Part shown: in pieces, positions 8,132 to 16,754 of the stretch | How positions within the stretch are numbered: the first letter of the stretch is position 1 | Layout: every line of letters begins with the position of its first letter | Assembly (NCBI GenBank): GCA_963728875.1 | Contig: CAVSLJ010000002.1 | Location: 62,001-126,000 of the forward strand | Direction of reading: 5' to 3' | DNA from: DASUPK01 sp963728875 | GTDB lineage: Bacteria; Actinomycetota; Thermoleophilia; Solirubrobacterales; 70-9 | DNA length: 64,000 nucleotides | Position numbers and translations under genes: made by a program | The notes under the pieces: generated by a model | What the model saw: the letters and a program-made list of their open reading frames with translations, nothing else | What the model was told of the DNA's origin: nothing | The model's database searches: none

Positions 8132-8955
8132 TGCAGGACGACGAGCAGCAGAAGCCGCCCGAGGAGAGCACGCCCGAGGAGCAGCAGCACGACGAGCAGG
8201 CTGCTCCCGAGGAGCACCCGCCGTCGGAGGGCGGCTCACCCGAGCGCGGCGAATCCGAGCCCGAGGCACCCCCGGCAGAGGAGGCCCTCGCCGAGGACGC
8301 TGCCCCCGAGGACGACGCTCCCGCCGAGGAGGCTGCCGCACCCGCTGAGCCGGCCCCCGCGCAGACCGAAGGCAAGAAGAAGAAGGAGGAGGTCGTCCCC
8401 GGCGCCGAGCTCGATCCGATCGCGATCGAGCCGGAGCGCCAGCTCGACGCCGAGGAGCGCGCCCGCCAGGAGGCCGAGGAGGAGGAGCGCGCCCGGCGCG
8501 AGCGCGAGCTGATCGGGGAAGAGGACGAGGCCGCTCCGCTGGCCGCCCAGCCCGCCAAGCTCTCCGGCGATGCGACGTACTCGGCGACCGGCAAGCGGAA
8601 GTCCTCGGTCGCGCGCGTGATCCTGCGTTCCGGTGACGGCAGCATCCAGGTCAACAAGCGGGCGCTCGAGGAGTACTTCCCGCGCTCCTACCTGCAGTCG
8701 GTCGCCAAGCAGCCGCTCGTTCAGAGTGGCTACGAGGGCAACGTCGACGTGCGGATTCGCGTACACGGCGGTGGCATCTCGGGCCAGGCGGCCGCGGTCC
8801 GCCACGGCATCGCGCGCGCCCTCTGCGACGTCGATCCAGCGCTCCGCCCCGAGCTGAAGCGCCGGGGCATGCTGACCCGCGACGCGCGGGTCAAGGAGCG
8901 TCGCAAGGCCGGCCTGAAGAAGGCCCGCAAGAAGCCCCAGTTCTCGAAGCGCTAG
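8131..8955 (+). CDS. rpsI: 30S ribosomal protein S9 with a long acidic N-terminal extension
   Basis: The C-terminal ~130 residues are a normal S9: YSATGKRKSSVARVIL at the domain start, VHGGGISGQAAAVRHGIARAL, and the C-terminal tail KKARKKPQFSKR that reaches the P-site tRNA. In front lie about 143 residues of very acidic low-complexity sequence rich in Glu, Pro and Ala, with one Lys patch (EGKKKKEEVV) and a helical E/R-rich segment (about residues 105-130). Most bacterial S9 proteins are 130-170 residues, so 274 is exceptional. The extension is in frame from a start coupled to rplM, with no better internal start until the S9 domain. It is probably disordered and surface-exposed. Confidence 0.93.
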   Translation: MQDDEQQKPPEESTPEEQQHDEQAAPEEHPPSEGGSPERGESEPEAPPAEEALAEDAAPEDDAPAEEAAAPAEPAPAQTEGKKKKEEVVPGAELDPIAIEPERQLDAEERARQEAEEEERARRERELIGEEDEAAPLAAQPAKLSGDATYSATGKRKSSVARVILRSGDGSIQVNKRALEEYFPRSYLQSVAKQPLVQSGYEGNVDVRIRVHGGGISGQAAAVRHGIARALCDVDPALRPELKRRGMLTRDARVKERRKAGLKKARKKPQFSKR

Positions 8956-8966
8956 CGTCCGCCCGC

Positions 8967-10274
8967 GTGGCGGAGAGGAGATTCTTCGGGACCGATGGGG
9001 TCCGGGGCCCCGTGGGGGAGTTGCTCACCCCCGACCTCGCCGTGCGGCTGGGCCGCGCCGCGGCATTGCGCGATGACGCCGAGCGGCCGCAGGTCCTGAT
9101 CGTTCGCGACACGCGCGAGTCCGGGCCCATGCTGGAGGAGGCGCTCGCCGCCGGCATCGCAGCCGGTGGGGGGGACGCGATGCTCGCCGGCGTCCTGCCG
9201 ACGCCCGCCGCCTCGGTCCTGACCCGCCGCCTGAGCTTCGACCTGGCCGCGGTCGTCTCCGCCTCCCACAACCCCTTCGCCGACAACGGCATCAAGTTCT
9301 TCAACTCCCGCGGGACCAAGCTCGCGGACGAGGCGGAGCTCGAGATGGAGGGGCTCTTGGAGGCGGAGACCGGTGAGCGCGTCGGCGGCGTCCGGTCCCT
9401 GGAGGGGGCCTTCGACGACTACATCCGCGAGCTGCGGACCGCCTTCCAGCTCGATCTCTCCGGGATGCGCGTCGCCCTCGACTGCGCCAACGGCGCCACC
9501 TTCCGCGCGGCCCCGGTGATCTTCCAGGCCCTGGGGGCCGACCTCGTTCTGACCGCCGTCGAGCCCGACGGGCGGAACATCAACGCCGACTGCGGCTCGA
9601 CCCACCCGGAGGGCCTGATCGAGCTCGTCGGCTCCTCCGGCGCGGACATCGGCTTCGCCTACGACGGGGACGGCGATCGCGTGCTCGCCGTTGACGGAAG
9701 CGGGCGGCTGCATGACGGCGACGACCTGATCGCCCTGATCGCACGCGACCTGGAGAAGCGCGGCGAGCTCGAGGGGGGCGTGGCGGTGACCGTGATGACC
9801 AATTTCGGCTTCATGACCACGATGGAGAAGGACGGGATCGAGGTGGTCCAGACGCAGGTCGGCGACCGCTACGTGATCGAGCAGCTGCTCGAGCGCGACT
9901 GGCGTCTCGGCGGCGAGCAGTCGGGCCACATCGTCTGGACGGACTTCACGCCGACCGGCGACGGAATCGCCGCCTCACTGCTGACCCTCCGTGCGCTGGG
10001 AGGACGCAGGCTCGAGGACGTCGAGCCGTTCGAGCGCCTGCCGCAGCGCCTCGAGAACGTGCGCGTCAAGGACCGCGGCGCGATCGAGGGCGCCATTGAG
10101 GTGTGGGAGGCGGTCGACGAGGAGAACGCGAAGCTGGAGGGCCGCGGCCGCGTGCTGGTCCGGCCTTCGGGCACGGAACCGCTGGTCCGCGTGATGGTGG
10201 AGGCACCCGACGAGCCGGAATGCGAGGCGATCTGCAAGCGGCTCGTCGGGATTGTCGAGAGCGTGCTCGGTTAG
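8967..10274 (+). CDS. glmM: Phosphoglucosamine mutase
   Basis: Converts glucosamine-6-phosphate to glucosamine-1-phosphate on the way to UDP-GlcNAc and peptidoglycan. Its 435 residues match the family length. The phosphoserine loop is VSASHNPFADNGIKFF (second Ser, residue 100), the metal-binding loop is YDGDGDR, and the phosphate-binding C-terminal loop is RPSGTEPLVRVMVEA. The GTG start at 8967 gives the family N-terminus RRFFGTDGVRG. It follows rpsI by 11 bases and precedes glmS, so the two steps of GlcN-1-P supply are adjacent. Confidence 0.96.
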   Translation: MAERRFFGTDGVRGPVGELLTPDLAVRLGRAAALRDDAERPQVLIVRDTRESGPMLEEALAAGIAAGGGDAMLAGVLPTPAASVLTRRLSFDLAAVVSASHNPFADNGIKFFNSRGTKLADEAELEMEGLLEAETGERVGGVRSLEGAFDDYIRELRTAFQLDLSGMRVALDCANGATFRAAPVIFQALGADLVLTAVEPDGRNINADCGSTHPEGLIELVGSSGADIGFAYDGDGDRVLAVDGSGRLHDGDDLIALIARDLEKRGELEGGVAVTVMTNFGFMTTMEKDGIEVVQTQVGDRYVIEQLLERDWRLGGEQSGHIVWTDFTPTGDGIAASLLTLRALGGRRLEDVEPFERLPQRLENVRVKDRGAIEGAIEVWEAVDEENAKLEGRGRVLVRPSGTEPLVRVMVEAPDEPECEAICKRLVGIVESVLG

Positions 10275-10296
10275 CGACTACCCTTCTACGCCTTCC

Positions 10297-12165
10297 ATGT
10301 GCGGCATCGTCGGATATGTGGGTGACCGACCGTGCCGGGACCTGCTGGTTGCCGGATTGGAAAAGCTCGAGTACCGGGGTTACGACTCCGCCGGCATCTC
10401 AGTGCTCTCGGACGGCGCGATCGACAGCGTGCGCGCGGTCGGCAACCTGGCGAACCTGCGCGCGGCGCTGGAGGAGCAGTCCTCGAACGGAGACGGCGGC
10501 TCGGTCGCTGTTGCTGCGAAGCCGGGGACGATCGGGCTCGGCCACACGCGCTGGGCCACGCACGGGCGGGTCACCGAGGAGAACGCCCATCCCCACGGCG
10601 ACTGCGAGGACAAGATCCACATCGTCCTCAACGGGATCGTCGAGAACCACGCCGAGCTGCGGAAGGAGCTGAAGGGCGAGGGTCACGAGTTCACCTCGGA
10701 GACCGACGCCGAGATCGTCTCCCACCTCATCGAGCGCCACTACGACGGCGACCTGACGGAGGCGGTCCGGAGGGCCTTCGGCGACCTGCGCGGTCACTAC
10801 GCGTTCGTCGCCATGCACAACGACCACGAGGACACGCTCGTCGCGGCGCGGAAGGAGTGCCCCCTGATCGTCGGCCTGGGCGAGGACGAGAACTTCGTGG
10901 CCTCGGCCATCCCCGCGTTCCTCGCCGAGACCCGTCGGGCGCTGGGCATCAAGAACGACGAGATCGTCACCGTTCACAAGGGCGACGTGACCGTGATGGA
11001 CGCGGACGGCAAGGCCGTGGATGGCCGCGAGCCGATCGAGGTGACCTGGGACGAGGACGCGGCCGAGAAGGGCGGCTACGACACCTTCATGCTCAAGGAG
11101 ATCCACGAGCAGCCGGACGCCGTCGCCGAGACGATCACCGACCGGTTGCCGACGCTGGACGGGGTCGATCTCTCGGACGTCGATCTCGACGACGAGTTCC
11201 TGAAGAGGATGGAGCGGATCGTGATCGTCGCCTGCGGGACCTCGTACCACGCGGGCCTGGTGGGCCGATACGCCATCGAGCAGTGGGCGCGGGTCCCCGT
11301 CGAGATGGACATCGCCTCCGAGTACCGCTACCGCGACCCCGTCCAGCGGCCCAACGACCTGGTCATCGGTATCACGCAGTCAGGGGAGACCGCCGACACG
11401 CTCGCCGCGATGCGCCTGGCGCGCGAGGGCGGATCCACGGTGCTGGCCGTCACCAACGTGATGGGGAGCCAGGCGACCCGCGACGCCGATGCCGTCCTCT
11501 TCACCCGCTCGGGAATCGAGATCAGCGTGGCCGCGACGAAGACCTTCGTGAGCCAGGTGGCGGCCATGTACCTGCTCGGGCTCCGCCTCGCGGAGCTCCG
11601 CGAGACGATGGAGCCGGAGCGGATCGCCGAGCTCGTCGCGGAGCTCAAGTCGCTGCCGCACAAGATCCAGGAGACGATCGTCTCCTGCGACGAGCACGTC
11701 CAGGCGATCGCTCGCTCCGAGTACAAGCAGCGCTTCTTCATGTACATCGGGCGGCACATCGGCCTCTCGGTCTGCCTCGAGGGTGCTCTGAAGCTGAAGG
11801 AGATCTCCTACATCCCCGCAGACGCCTACGCGGCGGGCGAGATGAAGCACGGCCCGATCGCGCTGCTCGACGAGTCCACGCCCGTCGTCGCCGTCGCGAC
11901 CGACAGCCCGATCGTCGAGAAGATGCTCTCCAACATGGAGGAGGTCCGCGCGCGCGGCGCCGACGTGATCGCGATCGCCACCGAGGGCTCGGAGGGAGTC
12001 GAGGAGGCGGCGGACCAGACGATCTTCGTGCCGCGCACCGACTGGATCGTGCAGCCGATCGTCGCGATCGTCCCGCTGCAGCTCCTCGCCTACTACATCG
12101 CCCGCGAGAACGGGCTCAACGTCGATCAGCCGCGCAATCTCGCCAAGACGGTCACCGTCGAGTAG
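10297..12165 (+). CDS. glmS: Glutamine-fructose-6-phosphate aminotransferase (isomerising)
   Basis: Makes glucosamine-6-phosphate from fructose-6-phosphate and glutamine. The 622-residue protein starts at ATG 10297, so that after Met removal Cys is the N-terminal nucleophile (MCGIVGYVG). Residues 1-240 are the class-II amidotransferase domain (GHTRWATHG, LNGIVENH). Two SIS isomerase domains follow, with CGTSYHAG, SQSGETADT and EGALKLKEISYIPADAYA, and the usual C-terminus QPRNLAKTVTVE. The start lacks a Shine-Dalgarno; TACCCT lies 12 bases upstream. No glmS ribozyme core was seen. Confidence 0.96.
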   Translation: MCGIVGYVGDRPCRDLLVAGLEKLEYRGYDSAGISVLSDGAIDSVRAVGNLANLRAALEEQSSNGDGGSVAVAAKPGTIGLGHTRWATHGRVTEENAHPHGDCEDKIHIVLNGIVENHAELRKELKGEGHEFTSETDAEIVSHLIERHYDGDLTEAVRRAFGDLRGHYAFVAMHNDHEDTLVAARKECPLIVGLGEDENFVASAIPAFLAETRRALGIKNDEIVTVHKGDVTVMDADGKAVDGREPIEVTWDEDAAEKGGYDTFMLKEIHEQPDAVAETITDRLPTLDGVDLSDVDLDDEFLKRMERIVIVACGTSYHAGLVGRYAIEQWARVPVEMDIASEYRYRDPVQRPNDLVIGITQSGETADTLAAMRLAREGGSTVLAVTNVMGSQATRDADAVLFTRSGIEISVAATKTFVSQVAAMYLLGLRLAELRETMEPERIAELVAELKSLPHKIQETIVSCDEHVQAIARSEYKQRFFMYIGRHIGLSVCLEGALKLKEISYIPADAYAAGEMKHGPIALLDESTPVVAVATDSPIVEKMLSNMEEVRARGADVIAIATEGSEGVEEAADQTIFVPRTDWIVQPIVAIVPLQLLAYYIARENGLNVDQPRNLAKTVTVE

Positions 12166-12198
12166 ATGCGAGGGCGCGTCAGCGCGACCCGTTTGATG

Positions 12199-12204
12199 TA
12201 GCTT
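12199..12204 (+). promoter_or_regulatory. -10 box TAGCTT of a near-leaderless promoter
   Basis: TAGCTT lies nine bases before the GTG start of the DUF3352 gene, which has no Shine-Dalgarno. The arrangement recurs at several genes here and implies transcription starting at or next to the start codon. Confidence 0.45.
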
Positions 12205-12213
12205 GCCGCCTTC

Positions 12214-13740
12214 GTGAGTCGCCGCCGAATCCCCGCAACCCTGCTCGCCTGCCTTGCCGTCCCAGCGGCGCTGATCGCCGGCTGCGGCGGCGGTGGTGGC
12301 GGCAGTGACGCCGACGTCGGCCCTGCCGCGGCCGCGCCCGCCAACGCCGCGATTTACGTCGACGCCACGGTCAGGCCGACGGGGACAGCCCAGTCGAACG
12401 CCAAGGCGGCCCTGAGCAAGATCCTCGACACCCCCGATCCCGGCGCCAAGATCACGGATCTGCTCAACAAGAACGTGACCGACATCAAGCCGGGACAGAC
12501 CTTCACCTACGAGCAGGACGTCGCGCCGTGGCTCGGCCAGAAGATCGGACTGTTCGCCACCTCGCTTCAGGGAGACCAGGACCCGACGGTGCTGTTCGAG
12601 TCGAACAACGATTCAGCTGCAATGGCGGCCGAGCGCAAGGACAGCCGCGATCTGGGACCGGGCGGAAGCTACAAGGGCCACGCCTATGACAAGCAGAGCG
12701 ACGGCAAGGTCTTTGGAACCGCGGGCGGTTTTGCCATCTACGGCACGCTCCAGGGCTTCCAGCAGGCCGTCGATGCGATCGACGGGGATTCGTTGGGCGA
12801 CTCCGGGGACTTCAAGGACGCCATCGGCGACCTCCCCTCCGACCGGCTCGGCACGCTCTACACGGTCCCCAAGACATTCATCGATGCGCTCGGCAGCCAG
12901 TTCGACGCCCAGAGCAAGGCGGCGATCGAGCAGGGCTCGGGCCAGGATCTGGAGAAGCCGGTCGCCGGCGCGCTGACCGCAACCCCGAATTCATTCGAGC
13001 TCGAGGCAACGGGCGGCAGCGAGGGCGTCGACACACCCGAGAGCTCGCTGATCGGCGGCGTACCCGGACAGTCCTGGCTGGCCCTCGGCATCGGCAACCT
13101 CGGCGACTCCGTGAAGAGAAGCCTCGACCAGCTCAAGGATCAGATCCCCAACTTCGAGTCGGTGCAGCAGCAGATCGAGGCGACCACGGGATCGTCGCTC
13201 GACCAGCTCACCGGAGCCCTCGGTGACGCCGTCATCTACGTCCAGGGGAAGACGCAGCAGACCCTGACCGGCGCGCTCATCGTCCAGTCCAAGGACCCCG
13301 ACCTGACCGGGCGCCTCCTCAACCAGCTGCAGGGATTGCTCCAGCTCGGCGGGAAGGTCAAGCCGCTGCAGCTCTCCGGCGGCGGCACGGGCTTCCAGAT
13401 GTCCGACCCCAGCATCCCCCAGCCCGTGGAGATTGCGCAGCAGGGTGACAAGCTCGTGATCGGCTACGGGGCCGGCTCAGCCGAGGCCAGCCTCACCCCG
13501 GCGGATACGTTGGCCGACTCACCGGCATACACCCAGGCGCACGACCAGATCTCCTCGCTCGGCACCGATCTCTTCGTCAGCCTCCAGCCGATCTTCGCGC
13601 TGGCCGAATCCTCCGGCGCGAAGTCCGACCCGGATTACGTGCAGGCCAAGCCCTACCTGGACGCGCTCGACTACGTCGTCACGGGCTCGGGCTCGAGCGG
13701 CGACAAGGCCGATTTCAAGGCGGTCCTCGGCCTCAAGTAG
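12214..13740 (+). CDS. DUF3352-family lipoprotein
   Basis: A 508-residue predicted lipoprotein of unknown function. The N-terminal signal LLACLAVPAALIAGC ends in a lipobox, followed by a poly-Gly linker. The remainder is a soluble domain resembling DUF3352 proteins of actinobacteria: an opening NAAIYVDATVRPTG, a central repeat-like structure with LGDSVKRSLDQLKDQIP, and a second half with LNQLQGLLQL. No catalytic motif is visible. It is separated from glmS by a 48-base gap with a TAGCTT box and precedes acpS by six bases, so acpS may be transcribed from its promoter. Confidence 0.75.
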   Translation: MSRRRIPATLLACLAVPAALIAGCGGGGGGSDADVGPAAAAPANAAIYVDATVRPTGTAQSNAKAALSKILDTPDPGAKITDLLNKNVTDIKPGQTFTYEQDVAPWLGQKIGLFATSLQGDQDPTVLFESNNDSAAMAAERKDSRDLGPGGSYKGHAYDKQSDGKVFGTAGGFAIYGTLQGFQQAVDAIDGDSLGDSGDFKDAIGDLPSDRLGTLYTVPKTFIDALGSQFDAQSKAAIEQGSGQDLEKPVAGALTATPNSFELEATGGSEGVDTPESSLIGGVPGQSWLALGIGNLGDSVKRSLDQLKDQIPNFESVQQQIEATTGSSLDQLTGALGDAVIYVQGKTQQTLTGALIVQSKDPDLTGRLLNQLQGLLQLGGKVKPLQLSGGGTGFQMSDPSIPQPVEIAQQGDKLVIGYGAGSAEASLTPADTLADSPAYTQAHDQISSLGTDLFVSLQPIFALAESSGAKSDPDYVQAKPYLDALDYVVTGSGSSGDKADFKAVLGLK

Positions 13741-13746
13741 GCCCGG

Positions 13747-14091
13747 ATGGCGCGCGCCGTCGGCATCGACCTGATCGAGATCGAGCGCATCGAGCGCGCC
13801 CTCGAACGACGCCCGCGGCTGGCCGATCGCCTCTTCACGGCGGGTGAGCTGGCCTACGCTCGCGGCCGCGCCAGGCCCGGCCGCCATCTCGCGGCGAGGT
13901 TCGCGGCGAAGGAGGCCGTGATCAAGGTCCTCGGGCAGGGCGTCCCGCCGCGGGAGATCGAGATCGAGGCGGGCGAGCCCCCACGGTTGCGGTTGCACGG
14001 CCGTGCGGCAGAGGTGGCCGGTGACGCCGAGATCGCCATCTCGTTGACGCATTCGCGCGAGAACGCGGCGGCCGTCGCGATCGCCGAGTAG
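13747..14091 (+). CDS. acpS: Holo-[acyl-carrier-protein] synthase
   Basis: Transfers 4'-phosphopantetheine from CoA to acyl carrier protein. Its 114 residues fit the family. Motifs are GIDLIEIERIERAL (Mg-binding Asp), the LFTAGELAYA segment, FAAKEAVIKVLG (catalytic Glu/Lys block) and the C-terminal ISLTHSRENAAAVAI. It starts six bases after the DUF3352 gene and is followed by the NAD(P)HX repair gene, a common arrangement in actinobacteria. Confidence 0.94.
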   Translation: MARAVGIDLIEIERIERALERRPRLADRLFTAGELAYARGRARPGRHLAARFAAKEAVIKVLGQGVPPREIEIEAGEPPRLRLHGRAAEVAGDAEIAISLTHSRENAAAVAIAE

Positions 14092-14105
14092 CGCCGAGCC
14101 CGGAG

Positions 14106-14111
14106 TAGGCT
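14106..14111 (+). promoter_or_regulatory. -10 box TAGGCT of a leaderless promoter
   Basis: TAGGCT ends seven bases before the ATG at 14119, the spacing expected if transcription starts at the ATG itself. No Shine-Dalgarno lies between. Confidence 0.5.
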
Positions 14112-14118
14112 CACGCCG

Positions 14119-15627
14119 ATGGAGGACTGGCTGAATCCATGCCTGGATGCGGAGGAGATGCGCGCCACCGACGGGTGGGCGATCAAGGATCAGGGCGTGC
14201 CCTCGCTGGAGTTGATGGAGACCGCCGGCCGCGCGGTGGCCGAAGCCGCCGCCCAGGCCGCGACCTCGAGCAGCGCCGCCATCGTCTGCGGCAAGGGGAA
14301 CAACGGCGGGGACGGGCTGGTCGCCGCGAGGGCCCTGCGGGAGACCGGCTTCGAGGTCGACGCGCTGCTGCTGGCGCCGCCCGACGAGCTCTCCGATGAC
14401 TCCCGGGCCAACGCCGATCGGTTCGACGGCGCCCGGCAGGTCGATCCGGGGGAGCTCGCCGTGGCCATGCGGGACGCCGGAGTGGTGATCGACGCCGTCT
14501 TCGGCACCGGCTTTGCGGGGACGCCCCGCGGCCCCGCAGTCGCGGCGATCGAGGCGATGAACGAAGTGGACGCCCCGGTTGTGGCCACCGACATCGCGTC
14601 CGGGGTCAACGCCTCGACGGGCGAGGTGGAGGGGGCGGCCGTCGCCGCCGACATCACGGTGACGTTCCACGCGCCCAAGCTCGGCCATTGGATCGCGCCG
14701 GGCAAGGACCACACCGGGGAGCTCCGCGTCGCGCCGATCGGGATTCCGGACGGCGCGCCGGTCCAACCCAAGGCGGGGCTGATCGACCCTCGCGTGCTCG
14801 AGCTGGCGCCGAACCGCGCAGCCGGATCGACCAAGTTCAGCTCGGGCCAGGTGTTGATCGTCGGCGGCTCCCGCGGGCTGACCGGTGCCGTCTGCCTGGC
14901 CGCGCTCGCTTCGATTCGGACCGGGGCCGGCTACGCCACGGTGGCCGTCCCCGCCGATCTCGAGCGCATCTTCGAGGTCAAGCTGACCGAGGTCATGTCC
15001 ATCGGATGCGCCAGCCGCGACGGCGGGCTGCGGCCGGCTGCCTCCGAGCAGATCCTCGGCGCGGCGGAGCGGGCCGCCTGCGTGGTGCTGGGCTCGGGGA
15101 TGGGACGTGAGCAGGGCACCCAGCGCCTGATCCAGGAGCTCACCGAGAGAATCGAGGCGCCGCTGGTCATCGACGCCGACGGTCTGAACGCGTTCGCGGG
15201 CAGGATCGAGAAGCTCGCCGCGCGCAGGTGGCCGTTCGTCCTCACCCCGCACGCCGGCGAGATGGGGCGGTTGCTGGACCGGGACTCCGAGGCCATCGGC
15301 GGGAAGCGGGCCGAGACCGCCCGCGAGGCCGCGGAGCGCTGCGGCGGGATCGTCCTGTTGAAGGGCGATGACACGATCGTCACCGACGGCGAGCGGCTTG
15401 CGGTCAACGCGGTCTCGAGCCCCCAACTGGCGACCGCCGGCACCGGCGACGTGCTTTCCGGGATGATCGCCGCCCTGATCGCCCGCGGAATGGAGCCGTT
15501 CGCCGGGACCTGCGCCGCGGTGGTGGCGCACTCGCGCGCCGGCCGGGCTGCGGGCGACCGGGTCGGTCACGACTCGGTGATCGCAGGGGATGTCATCGAC
15601 TCGATCCCCGCGGGGCTGGCCCACTGA
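14119..15627 (+). CDS. nnr: Bifunctional NAD(P)H-hydrate epimerase / ADP-dependent NAD(P)HX dehydratase
   Basis: Repairs hydrated NADH and NADPH. It is a fusion of 502 residues. Residues 1-210 are the YjeF_N epimerase domain (GKGNNGGDGLVAARAL, DAVFGTGF, DIASGVNASTGEV). Residues 220-502 are the ribokinase-like dehydratase domain (VLIVGGSRGLTGAVCLAA, VIDADGLNAF, LTPHAGEMGRL, TAGTGDVLSGMIAAL). Both active-site sets look complete. It lies between acpS and alr on the same strand and has its own TAGGCT -10 box. Confidence 0.95.
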   Translation: MEDWLNPCLDAEEMRATDGWAIKDQGVPSLELMETAGRAVAEAAAQAATSSSAAIVCGKGNNGGDGLVAARALRETGFEVDALLLAPPDELSDDSRANADRFDGARQVDPGELAVAMRDAGVVIDAVFGTGFAGTPRGPAVAAIEAMNEVDAPVVATDIASGVNASTGEVEGAAVAADITVTFHAPKLGHWIAPGKDHTGELRVAPIGIPDGAPVQPKAGLIDPRVLELAPNRAAGSTKFSSGQVLIVGGSRGLTGAVCLAALASIRTGAGYATVAVPADLERIFEVKLTEVMSIGCASRDGGLRPAASEQILGAAERAACVVLGSGMGREQGTQRLIQELTERIEAPLVIDADGLNAFAGRIEKLAARRWPFVLTPHAGEMGRLLDRDSEAIGGKRAETAREAAERCGGIVLLKGDDTIVTDGERLAVNAVSSPQLATAGTGDVLSGMIAALIARGMEPFAGTCAAVVAHSRAGRAAGDRVGHDSVIAGDVIDSIPAGLAH

Positions 15628-15653
15628 GCGCGCCCGAGACGACAGGTCGCGCC

Positions 15654-16754
15654 GTGGCGACGATCGACGTCGGCGCGGTCGAGCGGAACTGCCGGACATT
15701 GAAGGAACAGGTCGGCGACCGGGTCGAGCTCTGCGCCGTGGTCAAGGCCAACGGCTACGGGCACGGCGCTGCCGTCTGCGCCGCCGCCGCGCTGCGCGGC
15801 GGGGCGACGCGGCTCGCGGTGGCCGCCGCGGCCGAGGCGGAGGAGCTCAGGCTGCACTTCCCCGACGTCCCGATCCTCGTCATGGGCGCCCTCACCGTTG
15901 GGGAGCTGCGAACCGCGCTGACCGCGCGGGCGGACGTAGCGGTGTGGCGTGACGGTTTCCGCGAGGTCTGCTCCAGAGTGGCGGCGGAGCAGGGTCGCAT
16001 GGCGCGCGTGCACGTCAAGCTCGACAGCGGGATGGGGCGCCTCGGGGAGCGCGACCCGGACGGACTCGTCGAGCTCGCTCGGGCCTGCGTCGACGACCAG
16101 CGGCTGGACGTGGCCGGGGTCTGGACCCACTTCGCGACCGCGGACGAGGAGGGAGATGACTTCATGGCCAGGCAGCTCAGCGCCTTCGCTCCGGTGGCCG
16201 AGGCCGTGCGCGAGCTCGCACCGGACGCCACGGTCCACGCCGCCAACAGCGCGGCGACGCTCCGCGATCCCGCCACCCACTTCGACATGGTCCGGTGCGG
16301 CATCGCGGTCTACGGGCTCGACCCCTTCGGCCGCGACCCGGGGGAGCGCGGGCTGCGGCCGGCGCTCGAGCTTCACTCCTACGTCGCGGACGTCAAGCGC
16401 TTCGAAAGCGGCGCCAGCGCGGGTTACGGCCGGACCTGGCGAGCGCCGGAGGACACCTGGGTGGGCGTGCTGCCGATCGGCTACGGCGACGGCGTCCGCC
16501 GGGGGCTCTCCAACAACGCCGAGGTGCTCGTCGGTGGCCGGCGGTATCCACTGGTCGGCACGGTCTCGATGGACAACGTCACGGTCGATCTCGGCCCAGA
16601 GACGGACGTGGAGCCCGGGGCGCCGGCGGTCCTGATCGGCGCACAGGGGTCCGAGCGGATCCTGGCCGAGGAGGTCGCGACCCGGCTCGACACGATCAAC
16701 TACGAGGTGACCTGCGGGATCTCGCAGCGGGTTCCCCGGGAGGTGATCGAGTGA
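15654..16754 (+). CDS. alr: Alanine racemase
   Basis: PLP enzyme interconverting L- and D-alanine for peptidoglycan. The 366-residue protein begins at GTG 15654, giving ATIDVGAVERNCRTLK; the PLP lysine is in AVVKANGYGHG, and the C-terminal catalytic tyrosine region is SAGYGRTWRAPEDTWVGVLPIGYGDG. The family block VGTVSMDNVTVDL follows. The TGA overlaps the next start as GTGA, so alr and cca are translationally coupled. Confidence 0.95.
   Translation: MATIDVGAVERNCRTLKEQVGDRVELCAVVKANGYGHGAAVCAAAALRGGATRLAVAAAAEAEELRLHFPDVPILVMGALTVGELRTALTARADVAVWRDGFREVCSRVAAEQGRMARVHVKLDSGMGRLGERDPDGLVELARACVDDQRLDVAGVWTHFATADEEGDDFMARQLSAFAPVAEAVRELAPDATVHAANSAATLRDPATHFDMVRCGIAVYGLDPFGRDPGERGLRPALELHSYVADVKRFESGASAGYGRTWRAPEDTWVGVLPIGYGDGVRRGLSNNAEVLVGGRRYPLVGTVSMDNVTVDLGPETDVEPGAPAVLIGAQGSERILAEEVATRLDTINYEVTCGISQRVPREVIE

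Noticed and set aside
10275..10296. glmS ribozyme before glmS
   Set aside because: The gap to glmM is only 22 bases, too short for the ribozyme core.
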